The notes under the pieces are model-generated. The model did not search any database, was not told where the DNA came from, and worked only from the letters and a program-made list of their open reading frames with translations. DNA of 11,226 nt from Candidatus Sumerlaeota bacterium (GTDB lineage Bacteria; Sumerlaeota; Sumerlaeia; JADFCT01): assembly GCA_026398575.1 (NCBI GenBank), contig JAPLSP010000650.1, forward strand, positions 1 to 11,226, read 5' to 3'. Numbering within the stretch: position 1 is the first letter of the stretch; each line of letters begins with the position of its first letter. Below, one piece after another: positions 7,882 to 11,226 of this stretch. The translations under genes and the position numbers were made by a program.

Positions 7882-8655
7882 CTACTCCTCGTCCGCGTCG
7901 GTCTCCCGGTTGAAGAAGCGCCGGACGTATAGATTATCGCTCTGATCGCGCAGATCGCGCGGGCGGCCTTCGGCCACGATCGTCTTGGCGCGCTTGTCCA
8001 ACATAATGACCCGGTCGGCCACGGCGTATATGCTCGCCAACTCATGCGAGACAATGACAAATGTAATACCCAGGTTGCGCGACAGCCGCACAATCAGCTG
8101 ATCCAGCCCGGCCGAAGTGATCGGGTCCAGTCCGGCCGAAGGCTCGTCGAAAAAGAGAATTTTGGCATCCAGCGCCATGGCGCGCGCGAGCGCCGCGCGC
8201 TTCTGCATGCCGCCGCTGAGCTCCGAAGGATAATGAGAGCCATACCCCTCCAATCCAACCAGTTTCAACTTCATCCGGGCGATCAGGTCTATGGCGCGCA
8301 GCGGCAATTGCGTGTACTCCTCGAGCGCCAGCCGTATGTTCTCGAGCAGCGTCATCGAGCCGAACAGAGCGCCGCTCTGGAATGTCACTCCGAAATTGCG
8401 CAAAATTTTCATGAGCGCGCGGCCCTCGGCCTGCGCAATGTCATCGCCGTAGATAAATATCTTTCCACTGAGCGGTTTGTAAAGGCCGATAATATGCTTG
8501 AGCAATGTGCTCTTGCCGCAGCCGGAGCCGCCCAGAATCACAAAGACTTCGCCTTCGCGCACCTCGAAGGATACATGCTCGAGGATCGCCTGCCCTTCAT
8601 AGCCGGCGGCCAGGTTCTCGACGCGGATAATCGCCTGATCTTTGGTTTGAGTCAT
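7882..8655 (-). CDS. mlaF: MlaF-like ABC transporter ATP-binding protein
   Basis: This 257-residue ATPase powers the lipid transporter. All nucleotide-binding motifs are intact: Walker A GGSGCGKST (42-50), Q-loop Gln93 in FQSGALFGSMTLLENI-type context (92-107), signature LSGGMQKRAALARA (146-159), Walker B ILFFDEP (166-172) with catalytic Glu171, D-loop AGLDP (174-178) and switch His204. The FQSGALF segment and SGGMQKR signature are characteristic of the MlaF/Ttg2A group. The gene sits between the permease (15 bases) and the MCE protein (8 bases). No clear Shine-Dalgarno precedes its ATG: the 15-base gap reads GC-alternating, so translation may depend on coupling to the permease. The final residues DADEE encode the GAG-GAG that serves as ribosome site for the next gene. 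The symbol denotes the family match; the organism's own name is not known. Confidence 0.95.
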   Translation of the reverse strand: MTQTKDQAIIRVENLAAGYEGQAILEHVSFEVREGEVFVILGGSGCGKSTLLKHIIGLYKPLSGKIFIYGDDIAQAEGRALMKILRNFGVTFQSGALFGSMTLLENIRLALEEYTQLPLRAIDLIARMKLKLVGLEGYGSHYPSELSGGMQKRAALARAMALDAKILFFDEPSAGLDPITSAGLDQLIVRLSRNLGITFVIVSHELASIYAVADRVIMLDKRAKTIVAEGRPRDLRDQSDNLYVRRFFNRETDADEE

Positions 8656-8670
8656 AACGAATGCGCGCGC

Positions 8671-9825
8671 TCAAATTTTCAGATAATAAAAGACAACGGC
8701 AAAAATGCCGTCGGCCACGACAATCAATATGATGCCGCTGACCACGGCGCTCGTCGTGGATTCGCCCACGGCCTGCGCGCCGGTTCCGGTCCGCAGTCCG
8801 CGCAGACAGCCAATGCCGGCGACCAGGAGGCCATAAACAACGGTTTTGGACACGCCGCCGATGAAATCGCCCACCGTAATAGCCATCGTCACGTGGTTCA
8901 TATAGGTCACCAGCGGCTGGCCCAACATGAGCATGACCAGCGCGCCGCCGAATATCCCGAAAATATCGGCAAAAACCGTGAGGACAGGCGTGATGACAAG
9001 CGCGGCCAGGATGCGCGGAACGACCAGGAAGCGCGCCGGATCCAAGGCCATGGTCCTGAGAGCGTCAATCTCTTCATTGATCTTCATCGTCCCGATCTCG
9101 GCGGCAAAAGCCGAGCCGGAGCGTCCCGCCAGGATGATGGCGGTCATGAGTCCGCCCAATTCGCGGAACGTGCCGAGCGCCACCATATTGCCGGCGTATT
9201 CCCGGGCGTTGAACAGGCCGAGCACAATCGCCGCCTGAAATCCGATGATCAAACCCATGAGCGTGCCGACCAGGGCTACGATGGGCAAGGCATTGACGCC
9301 CGCGGATTCCATCACTTGAAACGTGTACTTCCATCGGATGCTCCCCGGCCGGACAATCGCAATCGCCAGATGAGAAGCCATTTCGCCGACAAACGCGAGG
9401 ATCGCGCGCATATCACGCAGCAGCTGGATCGTGCCTGCGCCGACGTCTTCCGCCGTCTGCCATTCGAATGACGCGCGATTATCGGCTTGCCGCCATTTAT
9501 CATCCGACTCGAAGAGGTTGAGCAGCGCTCGATACTCGGGCGCCAGCCCGCGGATATCCAGTTGGCCTTTCGAGCGGCGCTGCCGGACCTGCAAGTCCAG
9601 AATGAGCGCAATGCCGGCGCCATCGCAATACGTCAGGGCCGAGGCGTCGAAGATGATAGCGCCCGGCCGGCCTTCGAAGGTTATCCGCTGGTCAACCTGT
9701 CTCCAGACGGAACCGATCGTATAGGAATCCAGCCGCCCCGTTAGAGTCAAACTGGCGGTTTCCGGACCGGATTCCTCCCAACGGATTGAGCAGGTCGAAG
9801 CGTTTGTCTGTGGTTTGGTCGCCAT
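8671..9825 (-). CDS. STAS-domain/MlaE-type lipid ABC transporter permease fusion
   Basis: This 384-residue protein joins two parts that are separate genes (mlaB and mlaE) in E. coli. The N-terminal STAS domain (about 12-118) has TLTGRLDSYTIGSVW (27-41) and DASALTYCDGAGIALIL (60-76). Where anti-sigma antagonists have DSSG with a phosphorylated Ser, this one has D68-G-A-G, so it is not a phospho-switch; it probably binds the ATPase as MlaB does. The C-terminal part (about 130-384) is an MlaE permease with several membrane helices, the conserved cytoplasmic segment AGRSGSAFAAEIGTMKINEE (233-252), then IDALRTMALDP, and GTGAQAVGESTTSAVV (347-362). Function: moving phospholipids in the inner membrane in complex with the MlaF-like and MCE proteins. 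It starts 6 bases after the YfhO-type gene; no strong ribosome site is visible before its ATG. STAS-MlaE fusions are known in other bacteria. Confidence 0.94.
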   Translation of the reverse strand: MATKPQTNASTCSIRWEESGPETASLTLTGRLDSYTIGSVWRQVDQRITFEGRPGAIIFDASALTYCDGAGIALILDLQVRQRRSKGQLDIRGLAPEYRALLNLFESDDKWRQADNRASFEWQTAEDVGAGTIQLLRDMRAILAFVGEMASHLAIAIVRPGSIRWKYTFQVMESAGVNALPIVALVGTLMGLIIGFQAAIVLGLFNAREYAGNMVALGTFRELGGLMTAIILAGRSGSAFAAEIGTMKINEEIDALRTMALDPARFLVVPRILAALVITPVLTVFADIFGIFGGALVMLMLGQPLVTYMNHVTMAITVGDFIGGVSKTVVYGLLVAGIGCLRGLRTGTGAQAVGESTTSAVVSGIILIVVADGIFAVVFYYLKI

Positions 9826-9831
9826 AAGACT

Positions 9832-11226
9832 TCAGTGGGCCGAGGATACAGAAAACCGGCGAGCTTGGCTATGGGAAATCTTCAGCCGGATAAAAACGCC
9901 GGCGCATACCAGCCAGGCCAGAAGACTGATCGTGCCGCCCCAAATAAAAGATGCAGGCAGGAAGGCCAGACGGACTTGCGCCGGGCCGCCGGGCATGACA
10001 ACTCCCAACATCGCATGGTTCACCCTCAAGACGGGCGCCGGGCGGCCATTGACCGTGGCGCGCCATCCCCGGCAATATGAGATTGGGGCCACCAGCAGGC
10101 GATTGGCCGCGCATTGCGCGCGCAATTGAAGCGAGCTGCTCTTGCTCGAGAGAATCTCGACTTTTTCATCCGTCCCCGCCGGGACGGGCGGCGGACAAGG
10201 ACCTGAATTGACCAGGGCCAGCCGCCGCAGATCGAAAGCAGGATCGCTCAACCGCGCCAGCGACTCGGCGGGCGGCAGACTGGCGCCATCCACGGCCTGC
10301 GCCAGCCAAGCCTGTCCCAAGGCGTTCGGGTTGTCATAGATCAGCAAATCGGTCGGCAGATTCGCGCCGCCGAGCGCCAGCGTTTCCTTATCGGGCTCGA
10401 AGTGAATGCTGCCGAGGAGTTTGACGCCCGGCGCCTTGACGGGGAAATAGGAGAGGATGGTCCGGGCGTTCCAGACATCATAGAGGCGCGTGGAATCCAT
10501 CTCTGTGATGCGCAACATGGCGCCCGGATCGGCGGTCAGCGGATCTTCATGCTTTGGCTGAAGGCGCCAGAGATTGGAGAACTCGACGTAGCGTCCCGGC
10601 AGCATCGGATCATAGCCGCGCAGGTTGGGCAATCCATGCATCGCCGGGCGGCAGAAGAGAATTTCCGGCTGATTCTGGTCCCACGCCCAGGAAAGAATCG
10701 AATCATGATACACAAAGCGCGATCCGTCTTTGGTCCGTCCTTCAAGCGCCTTGACCAGGGGCGTGCGCGGATAGATTTGCTCCTCGAATTCGCGCGGCGT
10801 CTTGGTCGTCGAGAACCGGTATCCATACCAATACAAGTCCGCAAGCAGCATCGCGCCCATGAGGCAGGAAATTGCAGGAGCGCGAAATGAATGATGCTTC
10901 CACTTGTCAGCGGCAATCCACGCGGCCAGGATCAGCGCGCCCGCGCCTGCGGCCCATGCCCAGGCCACCCAAAGCGACTCGCGCAGCGCCGCGAACAGCA
11001 TTTCATAAATAGGATTCGGCTGGCCTTGGACCAATTCCGGCTGCAAATCGCCCAGTCCCAACGCCGAGGCCAGCAAAGGCGCGCTCAGGGCGGTCGCCAG
11101 CAAGGCAATCTGCAAGACGCCCACTGCGATTGGCAGCCGGCGGCGTATCTGGAGGCGGGCTTTGGCGGGCAATTCGGCGGCATTGAGAACCATGTCCCAT
11201 CCCGCCGTCACGAGCAGCGACAATCC
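9832..11226 (-). CDS. YfhO-family polytopic membrane protein, C-terminal part (partial)
   Basis: Only the last roughly 464 residues are present; the reading frame is open at the window edge, and the TTG at 11223 is simply the first possible codon, so the true start lies outside. Positions below count from that codon. Membrane helices are visible at about 34-57, 86-105, 115-135 and 426-446. Between them is a large soluble region with YfhO-like signatures: LRGYDPMLPGRYVEF (201-215), a DNPNALGQAWL segment (297-307, compare the usual N-P-x-A-L-P-R-A in this family) and near the end SYCRGWRATVNGRPAPVLRV (382-401) followed by an LGVVMPGG turn. In family members of 800-900 residues these lie in the C-terminal half. 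YfhO proteins resemble GT-C glycosyltransferases and have been linked to glycosylation of cell-surface polymers; the substrate here is unknown. The stop is 6 bases before the permease start, so it may be co-transcribed with the lipid transporter. Confidence 0.85.
   Translation of the reverse strand, partial: GLSLLVTAGWDMVLNAAELPAKARLQIRRRLPIAVGVLQIALLATALSAPLLASALGLGDLQPELVQGQPNPIYEMLFAALRESLWVAWAWAAGAGALILAAWIAADKWKHHSFRAPAISCLMGAMLLADLYWYGYRFSTTKTPREFEEQIYPRTPLVKALEGRTKDGSRFVYHDSILSWAWDQNQPEILFCRPAMHGLPNLRGYDPMLPGRYVEFSNLWRLQPKHEDPLTADPGAMLRITEMDSTRLYDVWNARTILSYFPVKAPGVKLLGSIHFEPDKETLALGGANLPTDLLIYDNPNALGQAWLAQAVDGASLPPAESLARLSDPAFDLRRLALVNSGPCPPPVPAGTDEKVEILSSKSSSLQLRAQCAANRLLVAPISYCRGWRATVNGRPAPVLRVNHAMLGVVMPGGPAQVRLAFLPASFIWGGTISLLAWLVCAGVFIRLKISHSQARRFSVSSAH

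Noticed and set aside
8044..9471. 475-codon open frame on the plus strand across the ATPase and permease genes
   Set aside because: It crosses two well-supported genes in antisense and its translation is a low-complexity His/Arg/Gln/Gly-rich sequence typical of shadow frames.

Overview
The window is a dense, one-directional gene block: all seven genes lie on the minus strand and are read from right to left (position 11226 towards 1). The genes encode a diderm (outer-membrane) cell envelope system: an MCE/Mla-type lipid ABC transporter with a lipoprotein, a YfhO-type membrane protein, and a two-component phosphorelay of environmental type. There is no RNA gene, insertion sequence, phage gene or CRISPR array. 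The organism cannot be named from this sequence. The moderately high GC, long multi-domain hybrid kinase, YfhO protein and short GC-rich tandem repeats between genes would fit an uncultured diderm phylum (for example in the PVC group or a neighbouring lineage), but that is a guess.

Right part (11226-9832): the C-terminal part of a YfhO-family polytopic membrane protein, cut by the window edge. Six bases after its stop comes a four-gene lipid-transport cluster (9825-6045): a permease carrying an N-terminal STAS domain (MlaB-MlaE fusion), an MlaF-like ATPase, an MlaD-like MCE protein with a long helical C-terminus, and a PqiC-like auxiliary lipoprotein. Gaps are 15 and 8 bases, and the last two genes overlap by ATGA. 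Together they should form a transporter that moves phospholipid between inner and outer membrane.

Middle (6044-5883): a 162-base gap, the only sizeable non-coding stretch. It is largely filled by two different short tandem repeats: a 10-base unit (six copies) and an 8-base unit (four perfect copies plus strays) that begins right at the lipoprotein stop codon. No terminator hairpin or convincing promoter was seen, so read-through from the transporter genes is possible.

Left part (5882-92): a response regulator (receiver plus an HD-GYP-like domain), a 1370-residue hybrid histidine kinase (CHASE4-HAMP-PAS-GAF-HisKA-HATPase-REC-REC-HPt) and a small secreted protein with a galactose-binding-like fold. 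The gaps are short (36 and 52 bases), so the three are probably one operon. The 52-base gap and the kinase stop codon carry an 11-bp inverted repeat.

The most notable observation is that the HD-GYP domain lacks its GYP segment: an apparently clean in-frame loss of about 25 residues joins the HHE motif to the DALT motif, so c-di-GMP hydrolysis by this protein is doubtful. The other point worth attention is the double repeat array upstream of this gene. I do not see a clearly new defence or mobile system here.
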